DNA of 64,000 bases from a candidate division FCPU426 bacterium (GCA_003136635.1 PLFD01000025.1:1-64000); one strand, 5' to 3'; counted from the stretch's first letter, positions 8,563 to 18,525 are shown. Program-made: numbers and translations. The notes: a model not told the origin generated them from the letters alone.

Positions 8563-10680
8563 ATGTTTCGGTTAAAACCAGCGTCTTCCATCGCTTTCCA
8601 TTCGCTCTTTCGCAGCCCCTGGCTTTATTTTTCCATTTTCTCTGTAGCCAATACGGTTTTGGCTTACGTTGAATCTACAAACCAAACTCTTCTGGTCACA
8701 ACTTCATTTTGTTTATTCTTTTTTATACTACTGGCTCTGTTTTTTTTGTTAAAAAATGGACCTTCAGAAAATCCTCTTTATCTTAAAGAAACAATTCGAA
8801 CTTTATCATCCCAGTGGTTTTACACTATTCTCTTTTTAGCCCTTTTACCCCGCCTCTACATTCTTTTCAATTCAGCATGGCCCATATCAGATGACGGATT
8901 AAGCACGTTTAATTCTATAGAGCTTTCAAAAAAATGGATCTGGCGATTCTTTTTTACTCACGGTCAAACTCCACCCATAAATTTTTGGATTGAGGGGCTT
9001 TATTTCAATCTGATAGTTCCTTCGATTTTTTCTATGCGATTTTTTTACTCTATGCTTTCTATTCTGGCCGTAATACTCACCTTTATCTTTTCAAAAAATC
9101 ATTTTTCACGTTCAATGACTTTTTTTATTTTGGTTTTTAGCGCCTTAAGTTTCCCATCGCTTTATACAACAAGATTTGATTTCTATGCCCAGACCCTATT
9201 CACTTTCCAAATTATCGCGCTTGGATTTTTATTAAATTATTTGGATTCAACTTCAAGTCTCAGGTACCAAAAAAATGCTTGGAAGCTGGGGTTAATTACC
9301 GGATTAGGCTTTTGGGTAGCTATTCAATGGCCCCTAGCGGCTTTTACTATAACCATCGCCGTTTTTTTGACTGAAAAAACAAAAAAAATAAAAACTATTC
9401 TTTCAAAAAAAACTCCGTTTTGGTTAGCTCTTTCATTATTCTCCGTTCCCTTTTTAGCGGTTTCATTTCTTTTTAAAAACGGAGATCATATAAAACATCT
9501 TTTGGATACTCCTCCCGCCGAAGGCGTGAGCCGTCTAAGCAGTTTTTTTTCCAACTGGACTTCACTCTTTTGGGGATGTAACATCCAAAACTCCTACGGT
9601 CCCGTGTGGGGAGGAATGCTCAATCCTGTAGCCGGCTCATTATTCTTTATCGGCATCATTGAGCTCCTTCGTTATCATAAGTTCGGATTATCCCGCTGGA
9701 TTTTGTTTTCTTTTCTCATCTTTATGATCCCCGGCTTCATCACTCCATCTTTTGACATTTTTCGAAATTCACTGATATTTCCCTTATTAATTTTTATTTG
9801 CGCTTTAGGCCTTCAATCTCTTTGTCAAAATACTTCTCCTCAATTGAAAAGTATTTCACTAATTCTCGTTTTATTGTTTTCAACGAGCTTGGATATCAAC
9901 CATCTATGGAAAACCTATCAGCCCTGTTCTTCGGCCGGCAGCAATTATTCTTCAAACACTTCTCAATTTTCTAAAGCTTTTTCTCTTTTAAAAGAAACTG
10001 AAAAACAAAAAGGGTTCGGAGATTTTTTGGGGGGATTGGATATAGATCTAAGCGACCGAACACTTGATATTGCGACTTATCCTTTTAATGCCGCTGAAAA
10101 TCCGAACCTTTCTGCCAAAAATGTCCAATGGGTCGCTTTTATTACAAACGCCAATTACAAACCCTTCTTATTTGAGCGATATCCCCAAGCCAATTTTTAT
10201 TGGTTGGGTCCGGACACTTTTTGGAATCAGGGCGGATTGATGTTAGTTGTTATTTTTAAAGATAATAAAAATGAGAATGTTCTAAAACATTGGTCTGATG
10301 TTAATTATCAATTTCAATCCGTAACTCGCGATCTTTTCTTAGACCCGCTTAATCATCAGGATGAACACTTTCATAAATTTCTGGAAATAGAAACATTGAC
10401 TAAAGATGACCGTTTTTTAGAATCCATCTTTTATGAAAAATATGCTTACTTTCAACGAGACAATCCCAATAAAGACCAATTGATCAACTTATTAAAATTG
10501 GCTACCAAAAAAGGATATCCAGCCGCCCATCTATTCGCAACTGAAGGACTTTTGTGGCGCGCCGAAGGAAACTACACAGAAGCAGGAAAAGCTTTTAAGA
10601 AAGCGATACATTCCCAGTTGAATTTAACCGATGCTCAGAAAAATCTGGAAACTTTGAGTTTATTGAAAAAAATTCTATAA
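8563..10680 (+). CDS. GT-C/GT39-like integral membrane protein with C-terminal helical repeat
   Basis: This 705-residue protein has about eleven to twelve hydrophobic helices in residues 20-440, then a soluble region. Early in the chain WPISDDGLSTF resembles the acidic first-loop motif of GT-C glycosyltransferases that use polyprenyl-phosphate sugars, and HGQTPPINFWIEGL follows, similar to the loop of GT39 proteins. The last roughly 90 residues look like Sel1/TPR-type helices (LINLLKLATKKGYPAAHLFA). The gene is noticeably richer in A and T than its neighbours and is one of few plus-strand genes here. I infer transfer of a sugar to an envelope substrate; no substrate can be named. Its tail abuts rimI convergently. 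Confidence 0.6.
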   Translation: MFRLKPASSIAFHSLFRSPWLYFSIFSVANTVLAYVESTNQTLLVTTSFCLFFFILLALFFLLKNGPSENPLYLKETIRTLSSQWFYTILFLALLPRLYILFNSAWPISDDGLSTFNSIELSKKWIWRFFFTHGQTPPINFWIEGLYFNLIVPSIFSMRFFYSMLSILAVILTFIFSKNHFSRSMTFFILVFSALSFPSLYTTRFDFYAQTLFTFQIIALGFLLNYLDSTSSLRYQKNAWKLGLITGLGFWVAIQWPLAAFTITIAVFLTEKTKKIKTILSKKTPFWLALSLFSVPFLAVSFLFKNGDHIKHLLDTPPAEGVSRLSSFFSNWTSLFWGCNIQNSYGPVWGGMLNPVAGSLFFIGIIELLRYHKFGLSRWILFSFLIFMIPGFITPSFDIFRNSLIFPLLIFICALGLQSLCQNTSPQLKSISLILVLLFSTSLDINHLWKTYQPCSSAGSNYSSNTSQFSKAFSLLKETEKQKGFGDFLGGLDIDLSDRTLDIATYPFNAAENPNLSAKNVQWVAFITNANYKPFLFERYPQANFYWLGPDTFWNQGGLMLVVIFKDNKNENVLKHWSDVNYQFQSVTRDLFLDPLNHQDEHFHKFLEIETLTKDDRFLESIFYEKYAYFQRDNPNKDQLINLLKLATKKGYPAAHLFATEGLLWRAEGNYTEAGKAFKKAIHSQLNLTDAQKNLETLSLLKKIL

Positions 10681-10682
10681 AG

Positions 10683-11120
10683 TCATTCTAGATTTTTGAG
10701 CATAACTACAGCGTTTTCCTGATTATCGCTGTAATACTTTTTACGGATAGCAACCGTTCTAAAATTCATTTTTTCATAAAGTCTTTGGGCTGCCTCGTTG
10801 CTTTCCCGAACTTCCAGGGTGGCTAATCGAGCCCCGTGGTTATAGGCAAAGCGCAAACAATATTCCAGCATTTGAAAACCAAAACCCTTTTGGCGGAACT
10901 GCGGCGAGATCGCCAAATTGATAATGTGAGCTTCTTGCAGCGCTTCCCAATAACCCATGTAACCGGCCACCTGACCGTCAATCGCACCCACAAAATAGCG
11001 GGCTCTTTCTCTCTTCAGTTCTTCCTCAAAGAGTTCTTTGGACCAAGGCGACGGCATGGAAGCTTTTTCGATCTCCACGACTTGTTCCAAATCTTCCGCA
11101 ATCATGGGTCTTAAGATCAT
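10683..11120 (-). CDS. rimI: Ribosomal protein/tRNA-modification-associated GNAT acetyltransferase RimI
   Basis: A 145-residue GNAT-fold N-acetyltransferase. The acetyl-CoA loop is RQKGFGFQM (about 76-84), and EVRESNEAAQRLYEKMNF is the classic RimI block. The start overlaps the tsaB stop by 4 bp (ATGA), so translation is coupled. The rimI-tsaB-tsaE grouping is widely conserved. Confidence 0.9.
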   Translation of the reverse strand: MILRPMIAEDLEQVVEIEKASMPSPWSKELFEEELKRERARYFVGAIDGQVAGYMGYWEALQEAHIINLAISPQFRQKGFGFQMLEYCLRFAYNHGARLATLEVRESNEAAQRLYEKMNFRTVAIRKKYYSDNQENAVVMLKNLE

Positions 11121-11806
11121 GGCTTTTTTTCATCCACGGAGGGAACTCGAAGGTAAAGCGGTTTTAAAGTGTCCAGTGAGGGTCTTAATCCGGAATTCCA
11201 TTGACGATAAGCCAGACGGGCTATGCTCATGGCTTGGGGATCGTGAAAAATTTCATCCACCCATTTTCCTTTATCACCCAGCAAGGTTTTGATTTCCTTT
11301 TCATACTTTAGAAAACCGGCGCCCACTACCCAGGCTTTATTGGCAATAAAATCCGAAAGACGTTCTACCTTTAAAATAAAAGGCGGCGCTGTTTCTCTAA
11401 AAATTTCCTCTTCGATTAAATAGCGCCCTACAAAACATTCTCCTCTTTGGGCATCAATCAAACAAAGCGCTTCGCCCTGCAATCCGCCTGACCTTAGGTT
11501 TTCAGCCAATCCATCCAAAGTGGAAATACCAAAAACGGGGAGATGAGACGGCATGGCCAAACCTTCTGCCGTGGCAATCCCCACTCGAATCCCTGTAAAA
11601 CTACCGGGACCTAAGGCCACCGCCACCGCCGTGATATCTTTTGCGGTTAAATCCTGAGAGGCTAAAAGTGTTTGTAAAGCCGGAAGAAGGGTCGCCGAAC
11701 TTTCCAGATTTGTGGCTAACGGTACTTGCGCCACTTCCCGGCCTGTTTTCAGGTCCAGTAAAGCCACGCTCGAAATACGGGTAGAGACTTCTATAGAGGC
11801 CAGCAA
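11117..11806 (-). CDS. tsaB: tRNA threonylcarbamoyladenosine biosynthesis protein TsaB
   Basis: This 229-residue ASKHA-fold protein supports TsaD in making t6A at position 37 of tRNAs. GPGSFTGIRVG (about 66-76) is the diagnostic motif, and the N-terminal LASIEVSTR aligns with the phosphate-1 region. It starts with TTG behind AGGAG and overlaps tsaE by 16 bp, so it is part of the tsaE-tsaB-rimI unit. Confidence 0.92.
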   Translation of the reverse strand: MLASIEVSTRISSVALLDLKTGREVAQVPLATNLESSATLLPALQTLLASQDLTAKDITAVAVALGPGSFTGIRVGIATAEGLAMPSHLPVFGISTLDGLAENLRSGGLQGEALCLIDAQRGECFVGRYLIEEEIFRETAPPFILKVERLSDFIANKAWVVGAGFLKYEKEIKTLLGDKGKWVDEIFHDPQAMSIARLAYRQWNSGLRPSLDTLKPLYLRVPSVDEKKP

Positions 11807-12276
11807 AGAATAATCTCCTGAACTCGGGGAATGGATTCCTCATGCTTGCCTTCTAAAATCAGCCTTCGGCCATTTTCCGTATAAGGTTCAAAAGCCATCT
11901 TGATCACCTGGGGCGGAAAAAGATTCATAAATTTATCGCCCCATTCCACCACCACCACACCCTCTCGGCTGAGCCATTCAGACCAGCCGATATCCTCGAC
12001 TTCCCGGCTTTGATTCAAGCGGTACCAATCAAAGTGGTAAAGTGGCAAATGGCCCTCGTAGATATTTTGGAGATTAAACGTGGGTGAAGTCACCGTCCCT
12101 TCAAAACCTAAACCCTTGGCCATACCCTTCACAAAAAGGGTTTTACCCGCGCCCAAGCCGCCCGTTAAACACCATACCTCGCCGGGTTTGGCTTTTTTCC
12201 CGGCTTCTTCACCCAGTTGAAATGTTTGTTTGGGTGTTTCACATAAAAAACTAGAAGTTACCAAGTCAGGCCTCAA
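11791..12276 (-). CDS. tsaE: tRNA threonylcarbamoyladenosine biosynthesis ATPase TsaE
   Basis: A 161-residue P-loop ATPase that acts with TsaB and TsaD in t6A synthesis. The Walker A motif is GGLGAGKT (about 39-46), followed by TSPTFNL and YHFDWYRL, typical of TsaE. No ATG is near: the frame starts with TTG at 12276; another TTG at 12264 has GAGG six bases upstream and may be the real start. It lies 19 bp after thiL. Confidence 0.92.
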   Translation of the reverse strand: MRPDLVTSSFLCETPKQTFQLGEEAGKKAKPGEVWCLTGGLGAGKTLFVKGMAKGLGFEGTVTSPTFNLQNIYEGHLPLYHFDWYRLNQSREVEDIGWSEWLSREGVVVVEWGDKFMNLFPPQVIKMAFEPYTENGRRLILEGKHEESIPRVQEIILCWPL

Positions 12277-12295
12277 TCATGGAATTTAAAATGAA

Positions 12296-13375
12296 TTACT
12301 TTTTCGGAGAGAAGTGGTCAAAACCTTTGGCTTTCAGAGGTAATCTTTCACCTTTTCGAGTAATCAGTGTAATACCCTTGGCGGCCGGCACCATGCGACC
12401 TATCGACTTTACAGGTGTCCCTGTTTCGCCCGGCACCTTTTGAACCACTTGGGAAATATAGGTAAGAGGCACCGTAAACAAAAGTTCGTAATCTTCCCCG
12501 CCGTTCAAAACAAAATCGAGGGGATTCAATTTTTCAGCTTCACAATAAGCCAACAGCGACGGTGACAGGGGTAAAGCTTCTTCGTGAATTTCCGCGCCGA
12601 CTTTGGATTCGTCGCAAAGATGATGAATCTCGCTTGAAAGTCCGTCCGAGACATCAATCGCGGAGGTCGCTAGCCGTTTCGTAGATAAAACTCTTCCCAC
12701 GTTAAAACGTGGCAGCGGCATTAAATGGTGTTTGATTAGAAGAGGAACAATTTCTTTAGTCTTCGCCGAAGGGTGTTGAAGCGCATGAAGTCCTGCCGCC
12801 GAATCCCCTAAAGTTCCCGTGACAAACAAGGCGTCCCCCGCTTTGGCGCCGGAACGTCTTAAAGCCTGCCCCGACTCTACCTCGCCGATCAAAGCGATAT
12901 TCACGACGAAAACATCGCTTCCGACAGTATCTCCCCCCACAATTTGAGCCCCGTAAGATTCTCCCCAACCTTTCAAACCCTCGTAAAACGCTTCGACATT
13001 GGCCATCGGATAATCTTTGGGCAACCCGATGGAAACGACCGCCACCGTGGGCTTGGCACCCATCGCCGCGCAGTCGCTAATATTGACCGCCATCGTCTTG
13101 GCGCCCAACTGTCCTGGTGTAATAAATTTGAAATCAAAGTGACGGCCTTCTATCAGCATATCCGTGGTAAAAACCAATTCATGCCCCGGTGTGGGTTTAA
13201 AGATGGCCGCATCATCGCCGATACCCGAAATGACAGAAGGATTCTTGGTCTTAAGTGACTCGCGGATTTTTTCAATAAACCCAAACTCGCCGATAGTCTT
13301 CAACGTTTCGGGCTCGATTTTTTTCGGCTTAGGGTAATTAGGTTGTGTATCGGCCATTGATGTCGATATAACCAT
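12296..13375 (-). CDS. thiL: Thiamine-monophosphate kinase
   Basis: A 359-residue enzyme that phosphorylates thiamine monophosphate to the diphosphate. It shows the family blocks GIGDDAAIF (nucleotide/metal site), TDMLIEGRHF, GGDTV and AIDVSDGLSSE, then NGGEDYELLFTV. The start is either 13375 or an internal ATG at 13357 (MADTQPN); neither has a strong ribosome site. Both overlap the argJ stop region by 20-38 bp, so expression is probably coupled with argJ. Confidence 0.93.
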   Translation of the reverse strand: MVISTSMADTQPNYPKPKKIEPETLKTIGEFGFIEKIRESLKTKNPSVISGIGDDAAIFKPTPGHELVFTTDMLIEGRHFDFKFITPGQLGAKTMAVNISDCAAMGAKPTVAVVSIGLPKDYPMANVEAFYEGLKGWGESYGAQIVGGDTVGSDVFVVNIALIGEVESGQALRRSGAKAGDALFVTGTLGDSAAGLHALQHPSAKTKEIVPLLIKHHLMPLPRFNVGRVLSTKRLATSAIDVSDGLSSEIHHLCDESKVGAEIHEEALPLSPSLLAYCEAEKLNPLDFVLNGGEDYELLFTVPLTYISQVVQKVPGETGTPVKSIGRMVPAAKGITLITRKGERLPLKAKGFDHFSPKK

Positions 13376-14537
13376 CCGTTAAGTCGCAGGTATAAACGGT
13401 GGTTTTTCCCTTTCCTAATTTTAAATCCACCAGAATGGTCACGTCTTTTTGCTGAAGAATTTTTTTCAACTTGGCCCGGGACCAGCCCTTGCGGGGTTGT
13501 CCGTCATAGAGCACATAACCGCCAATCGAGACTTTGGCTTTAAACTCATCCACCGCCGCTCCCGAATAACCCACCGCCGTCAATATCCGCCCCCAATTGG
13601 GATCCGCTCCAAAAACAGCGGTCTTCACCAGCGGCGAATGGGCGATCGCCTTGGCGGCCAAAAGCGCTTCCGAATCCTTCTTCGCGCCCTGCACCGTCAC
13701 CGTCACGAACTTGGTGGCCCCCTCCCCGTCCCGAATCACATCCTGGGCCAGGTCCAAAGAGACACCTTTTAACGCTTCCACAAACGCGCGGTAGTCCGCG
13801 CCCGGTTGGGTAATCGTCTTGGCTCCCGAAGCGCCGTTGGCTAACACCACCACCGAGTCGCTGGGCGAAGTGTCGCCATCCACCGTAATGCGGTTGAAGC
13901 TCATGTCGGTGGCTTCCCGAAGGGCTTTATCCAGCAAGGGCCGGGATATGGCCGCGTCCGTCAGAATGTAAACCAGCATGGTGGCCATGTTGGGGTGAAT
14001 CATGCCCGAACCTTTGGCGAAACCCATCATCCAAACCCGGCTTCCGTTGATTGTCAAAGAACGGGCGCTGCTTTTAATGACCAAATCGGTCGTCAGAATA
14101 GCGCGGGAAAAATCATCCCCGCCCGAAAAAGAAAGGGCCTTGATCCCCAGTTGAACTCCTTTTTTAATCTTGGGCCGGGGAATCGGCACACCGATGACGC
14201 CGGTGGAATGCACCAGCACTTCGTGTGCCGGAATTTTTAATAGCGTCGCAGCCCAAACGGCCGTGTCCAGAACGTCCTTATAACCCTGAAGTCCGGTTAA
14301 ATCGTTCGCGTATTTGGTATTGACAACCACCGTCCGCAAGGGTTTGCGGCCCTGAAGCAGGGTTTCGGTTCGGCGGGCTGGAGCGGATTTCACGGCGTTC
14401 TTGGTGACGACTCCCGCCCAAACAGCGGGTTTGGAACTATAAAGAAATCCCATGTCCAGTTTGCCATTCGACTTGAGCCCCGCGTGAATACCCGAAGCCA
14501 AAAATCCCAACGGTAAAGGAATCGTGTTTTTTGACAT
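13338..14537 (-). CDS. argJ: Bifunctional ornithine acetyltransferase/N-acetylglutamate synthase
   Basis: This 399-residue enzyme recycles the acetyl group in arginine biosynthesis. The autocleavage and nucleophile site is in HPNMATMLVY (Thr186), which splits the precursor into alpha and beta chains. VVNTKYAND, VHSTGVIG and the terminal DINGRYTT also fit; the last residues match the conserved ArgJ C terminus. AAGGA precedes the ATG. Other arg genes are not in the window. The gene is more GC-rich than most of its neighbours. Confidence 0.95.
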   Translation of the reverse strand: MSKNTIPLPLGFLASGIHAGLKSNGKLDMGFLYSSKPAVWAGVVTKNAVKSAPARRTETLLQGRKPLRTVVVNTKYANDLTGLQGYKDVLDTAVWAATLLKIPAHEVLVHSTGVIGVPIPRPKIKKGVQLGIKALSFSGGDDFSRAILTTDLVIKSSARSLTINGSRVWMMGFAKGSGMIHPNMATMLVYILTDAAISRPLLDKALREATDMSFNRITVDGDTSPSDSVVVLANGASGAKTITQPGADYRAFVEALKGVSLDLAQDVIRDGEGATKFVTVTVQGAKKDSEALLAAKAIAHSPLVKTAVFGADPNWGRILTAVGYSGAAVDEFKAKVSIGGYVLYDGQPRKGWSRAKLKKILQQKDVTILVDLKLGKGKTTVYTCDLTDGYIDINGRYTT

Positions 14538-14637
14538 TTCAAAATCCTTGATAAAAGATTACGCATTCTATCAGGAGCTCTTTCAAAATGCTTTTCAAAC
14601 CCTTACGATGGCTGCCATTTAACTTTGGAGTGTAACC

Positions 14638-15291
14638 GTGAATAGCCCTTTAAAAGCCGTCCTTTTTGATTTGGATGGAACCTTGGTGGATTCGGAAAAA
14701 GACATCGCGGAAGCGGCCAACTTTACCCGGGAGCATTACGGCTTAAAGAAGGTGCCCGATTCCACCATCGCCCAATATGTTGGAAACGGGGTAATTGCCC
14801 TTTTGGCTAAAAGTTTAGATACTTCTGACCAGGATAAAATTCAGGAAGCTTATCTCATTTTTCAACAGCACTACCGGGAACATTGTGCCGATCACACAAA
14901 AGCATTTCCTGGCACGTTTGAATTGCTAGATTACTTAAAAGAAAAAAACATCAAGATGGGCGTAGTTTCTAATAAACCCCAGGAATTTACGGATTCGGTT
15001 TTGAAACAACTAAATTTAGCCCCTTATTTTGGCGTAGCTTTTGGCCCCGAATCCACCACAAACCGAAAACCCCATCCCGAACCCCTGTTGGTCGCCCTGG
15101 AGAGATTAGGGGCTCAACCCCATGAAGCCATCATGGTTGGCGATTCAATTGTGGATATACAAGCTGCTAAAGCGGCTCCCATGCGTATAGCGGTTCTTAC
15201 CCACGGTTATGGCACCCGCGAAGTTTTAAGTTCGGCCAACCCAGATTGGGTTGTGAATTCACTACCCGCTTTGATCGAAATTCTCATTTAG
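14638..15291 (+). CDS. gph: HAD-family phosphoglycolate phosphatase-like hydrolase
   Basis: A 217-residue HAD subfamily IA phosphatase. Motif I is LFDLDGTLVDSE with nucleophile Asp11 and Asp13; motif II includes VVSNKP and motif III/IV lies in NRKPHPEP ... MVGDSIVDIQAAKAAPM. This matches Gph/PGP enzymes that remove phosphoglycolate, but related IA phosphatases accept other substrates. It starts with GTG behind GGAG and is divergent from argJ. Confidence 0.8.
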   Translation: MNSPLKAVLFDLDGTLVDSEKDIAEAANFTREHYGLKKVPDSTIAQYVGNGVIALLAKSLDTSDQDKIQEAYLIFQQHYREHCADHTKAFPGTFELLDYLKEKNIKMGVVSNKPQEFTDSVLKQLNLAPYFGVAFGPESTTNRKPHPEPLLVALERLGAQPHEAIMVGDSIVDIQAAKAAPMRIAVLTHGYGTREVLSSANPDWVVNSLPALIEILI

Positions 15292-15415
15292 CGAAGGAAA
15301 ACTCAAAATAATCACCTTGTGTTTAGTCTAAGCGATACACTTAATAATTGAATCGCACTATTTAATTCTTGTTTAATACGTATGCCTCTCAACACATAAT
15401 CTCGAAAAGATAAAA

Positions 15416-16156
15416 ATGATAGCGGAAAAAAATGTTTCAGCGTTTGATCGCGACGCACTAAAAAGCAACAGATATGTTTATACGAATCCAGAAAAACTTT
15501 CTTGCCGTCTGTCCAACCAGCGCCTTACAGATGCGGTATTTAGTCTGATAAATTTGACCGGAAAACGGGTTGTTGATTTGGGATGTGGAGATGGGACCTA
15601 TACGTTTAACCTTTTAAATCAAAAGCCAACCTATGTTCTGGGGATTGACGCTTCTAAAGTCGCGATCCGTTTAGCTCAAAAAAAGGCAAAACGTTTTAAA
15701 AATATCAAATTTATATCTTTAGATATTTACAATTTATCTTCAGTTAAAGATAAAAAATTTGATGTGGCTATCGTGCGCGGATTATTACATCACCTTTACG
15801 ACGCACCGCGCGCCATTCAAGCCATTTCGAAAATCGCCCCTACGGTCATCGTGGTTGAACCCAATGGCTACAACCCTATCTTAAAACTGATGGAAAAATT
15901 TTCTTCTTATCATATCCAACATGAAGAAAAATCTTATTCACCCGCAAGACTCACGAGTTGGTTCAAAAAAAATAATGGAAAAATTATAAAATCTTTTTAT
16001 TGTGGTCTAGTCCCATTTTTTTGTCCTGATTGGATGGCTAAAGCTTTAAAAAAACTTGAACCTATCATGGAAAACATCCCACTTTTACGTCAAACTACTT
16101 GCGCAGTTTTTGTTTTCAAAATTCATTTTAAGTTAAATAAAGCCAAACCGGTCTGA
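15416..16156 (+). CDS. Class I SAM-dependent methyltransferase
   Basis: A 246-residue protein with the SAM-binding motif VVDLGCGDGTY (about 52-62), motif II-like VLGIDASKVAI and motif post-I region FDVAIVRGLLHHL. The substrate is unknown; the general resemblance is to small-molecule or lipid methyltransferases. Its 3' end overlaps the convergent alkyltransferase gene by 24 bp. Confidence 0.8.
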   Translation: MIAEKNVSAFDRDALKSNRYVYTNPEKLSCRLSNQRLTDAVFSLINLTGKRVVDLGCGDGTYTFNLLNQKPTYVLGIDASKVAIRLAQKKAKRFKNIKFISLDIYNLSSVKDKKFDVAIVRGLLHHLYDAPRAIQAISKIAPTVIVVEPNGYNPILKLMEKFSSYHIQHEEKSYSPARLTSWFKKNNGKIIKSFYCGLVPFFCPDWMAKALKKLEPIMENIPLLRQTTCAVFVFKIHFKLNKAKPV

Positions 16157-16990
16157 CACTAACCCATTAGAATTTGCGGATCTTGCCGCTTCCCAGCCCA
16201 GCATGGCTTTTTTACGGGAAGAACCCCAGCGGTAATCCCCCAAAATTCCCGTTTCCCGAATCACCCGATGGCAGGGTATTAAATAAGCGACGGCGTTTTG
16301 TCCCACGGCGGTTCCTACCGCCCTCGAAGCTTTGGGCTTTTGAATGACCTGGGCCACATCCTGGTAGGACTGCACAAACCCCGCGGGAATTTTCAACAGC
16401 GCTTCCCAAACCTTGATTTGAAACTCGGTACCCTTCAGAAGAACTTTAACCTCCCGCTTGCGGGCCCCTGTTCCAAATAGTTGATGAATTATTTTTAAAG
16501 TGCCCGTCGAGTTTTCAATCCATTTCGCCTGGGGCCATTGGATTTTGAATTCAGCCAATACTTTTTTGGGATTCTCCGCGAAAGAAAGACCACAGATACC
16601 CCTCGGGGTGACCGCCACTAAAGCCTTTCCAAACGGCGTGCCATGAATACCCCATTCGATCGTCATGCCTTTTCCCCTGGCTTTCACTTCACCGGGCGTC
16701 ATGGCCTCCACCGAAACCATCAGATCGTGCAGACGCCCCGGCCCCGAAAGCCCCGCGTCATAAGCCGCCTCCAACACGCTTCGGGATTCTAAAAGCCGCC
16801 GCTTGGCGTGTTCGGCGGTTAAATATTGAATGAATTGTTTGGGGCTCACCCCCGCCCATTTTTGAAATAACCGTTGAAAATGAAAAGGGCTTAAATGGAT
16901 AAATTGTGCCATCTCTTCCAGGGAGGGCTGTTCCTGAAAATGGCTTTCCCAATAACGGATGGTTTTTTCAATGCGGTCGTAATCACTCAC
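16133..16990 (-). CDS. AraC-type HTH fused to methylated-DNA-cysteine methyltransferase
   Basis: Residues 1-105 form an AraC-type double helix-turn-helix (LEEMAQFIHLSPFHFQRLFQKW), and residues 110-270 are an Ogt-like alkyltransferase with the active-site IPCHRV (Cys240) and ASRAVGTAVG helix. The protein therefore resembles the C-terminal two thirds of Ada, lacking the N-terminal zinc phosphotriester-repair domain. It probably repairs O6-alkylguanine and may sense or regulate it. It starts with GTG behind AAGGA. Confidence 0.9.
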   Translation of the reverse strand: MSDYDRIEKTIRYWESHFQEQPSLEEMAQFIHLSPFHFQRLFQKWAGVSPKQFIQYLTAEHAKRRLLESRSVLEAAYDAGLSGPGRLHDLMVSVEAMTPGEVKARGKGMTIEWGIHGTPFGKALVAVTPRGICGLSFAENPKKVLAEFKIQWPQAKWIENSTGTLKIIHQLFGTGARKREVKVLLKGTEFQIKVWEALLKIPAGFVQSYQDVAQVIQKPKASRAVGTAVGQNAVAYLIPCHRVIRETGILGDYRWGSSRKKAMLGWEAARSANSNGLVSDRFGFI

Positions 16991-17076
16991 GGGATTCCTT
17001 CTGACTTAAATCATGAAAGGAATGATAGAAGCCTGTTGGTAAACAGACCACCCGTTTCTTGCGGTTTTAAGAAAAG

Positions 17077-18429
17077 TTATATTTCGAAATGAGCGCGGCC
17101 TGACACAATGCCGACAGGACCCCGAACCTGGTTATAAGCAGGATTTTCAATGCCCTGAAAATCTAGTGTCAATCCGATCGATTTAATTGGTTTATAAAGA
17201 TAATAGAGTTCAAACAACTGTTCAGGCGCGTAACTGAGCGCCCCGTCCCCGATGATAAAGTCGTAACCGCCAGCGGATAGATAGGCCTGATGTACGCTGG
17301 AAAGGCCGCTAATCACAAAACCCAATCCCACTTGATCATCCCCTCGTCCCCATCCGGTTCCTTTTAACACTGTTCCTAAAGACGCGGTTTCATCCACAGC
17401 CGTTAACTCAAACGATTCCGTAGCGCCATTATTCCATCCCAAACGGCCAAAGAATCCCAGATCCGTGTTGGCGGTCTGTTCCCAATCCAGTCCAAGCCCA
17501 TACTTTTCCGTATAAGTACGAGTTTGAGTAATATCAGGATTGACCGGCGAGACGTTCAAAGCATTCTGGTAATTCCCCATGTCGGCATGATTGATATACC
17601 CGAGAAGCCGTATCTTTCCTCCATTGGCATCGCCTCCATATCGCCATTCCGCTTCCAAATTATCCGCGTGAGCTTGGGCGATATTCCAATCGTAGTCGGG
17701 TCCATTCGCGACCGTTGACATTAAAGCCTCGGCGAAGCGGATCGACCAGTCGTTCTGATTCAATTCAGCATAAACCCCCAGAGTATATCCATGCGTATCC
17801 GCAGCGTAATCCCAGGCCAAATTATCGACCAAGCCTAAATTTATAAATTGAGTGCGGGCATCGTGGGTAAAAGCGTTATTGTCGAAAAAATCCGGCAGAC
17901 TGAATTTCCCCGCGATCACCGTAAGGCGGGATACATCCTCACTGACACTTAATTGATTCTGATCGTCGTCGATTTTTTCCTGTTCTCCGCCTAAACCGAA
18001 AACCTGCTGGGCATAAAGTCTGGCGGTATTGTAAGTAGGATTGACACTACCGACTTTTGAAATTTCACCGTTTGAAAAATCAGCGATGCCGCTGACACCG
18101 CTTAAACCTGTTCCAGCCGGTATTTCGGGATCGTAATAAACAATCCCTCCGTCCCAGACTTTAACACCCAAAAAAGCGGTAGCCGTAAAAGATGTCGCCA
18201 ATTCGGAACCCGGGTTCAAACTGAGTTTTCCCGAGTAAACTGCGGGAAAAGACCCGTGGTATTGCGGCAAAAGAGTTGTTTGAAAATGAAAATTCCATGT
18301 TTGGGGAACAAAAATTTCGCTGTTTGTCATCTCGTCCGCCGATACTAAACGAGATAGAAAACAACAAAAAATAATAAAACCGGTTCTCAAAAAAAACATA
18401 ACGCGATGATTTGGTTTAGAAGAATACAT
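17077..18429 (-). CDS. OprB-like carbohydrate porin
   Basis: A 450-residue outer-membrane protein. A signal peptide ends near residue 31 (LVSADEM). The motif WNFHFQTTLLPQYHGSFPA and the alternating hydrophobic strands with aromatic girdles match carbohydrate-selective OprB-type porins, and the chain ends in a beta-strand with terminal HFEI. It probably admits sugars or other small solutes across the outer membrane. GAGGAG precedes the ATG. It stands alone without sugar-transport genes beside it. Confidence 0.8.
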   Translation of the reverse strand: MYSSKPNHRVMFFLRTGFIIFCCFLSRLVSADEMTNSEIFVPQTWNFHFQTTLLPQYHGSFPAVYSGKLSLNPGSELATSFTATAFLGVKVWDGGIVYYDPEIPAGTGLSGVSGIADFSNGEISKVGSVNPTYNTARLYAQQVFGLGGEQEKIDDDQNQLSVSEDVSRLTVIAGKFSLPDFFDNNAFTHDARTQFINLGLVDNLAWDYAADTHGYTLGVYAELNQNDWSIRFAEALMSTVANGPDYDWNIAQAHADNLEAEWRYGGDANGGKIRLLGYINHADMGNYQNALNVSPVNPDITQTRTYTEKYGLGLDWEQTANTDLGFFGRLGWNNGATESFELTAVDETASLGTVLKGTGWGRGDDQVGLGFVISGLSSVHQAYLSAGGYDFIIGDGALSYAPEQLFELYYLYKPIKSIGLTLDFQGIENPAYNQVRGPVGIVSGRAHFEI

Positions 18430-18525
18430 AACTCTCCTCGCTTAAAGAGATCCTAAGATCGTCCAAATTGACCAATTCAGCTGTAAATTGAAAGTAAATT
18501 TATGATTCAAAATAAAACGATCAAG

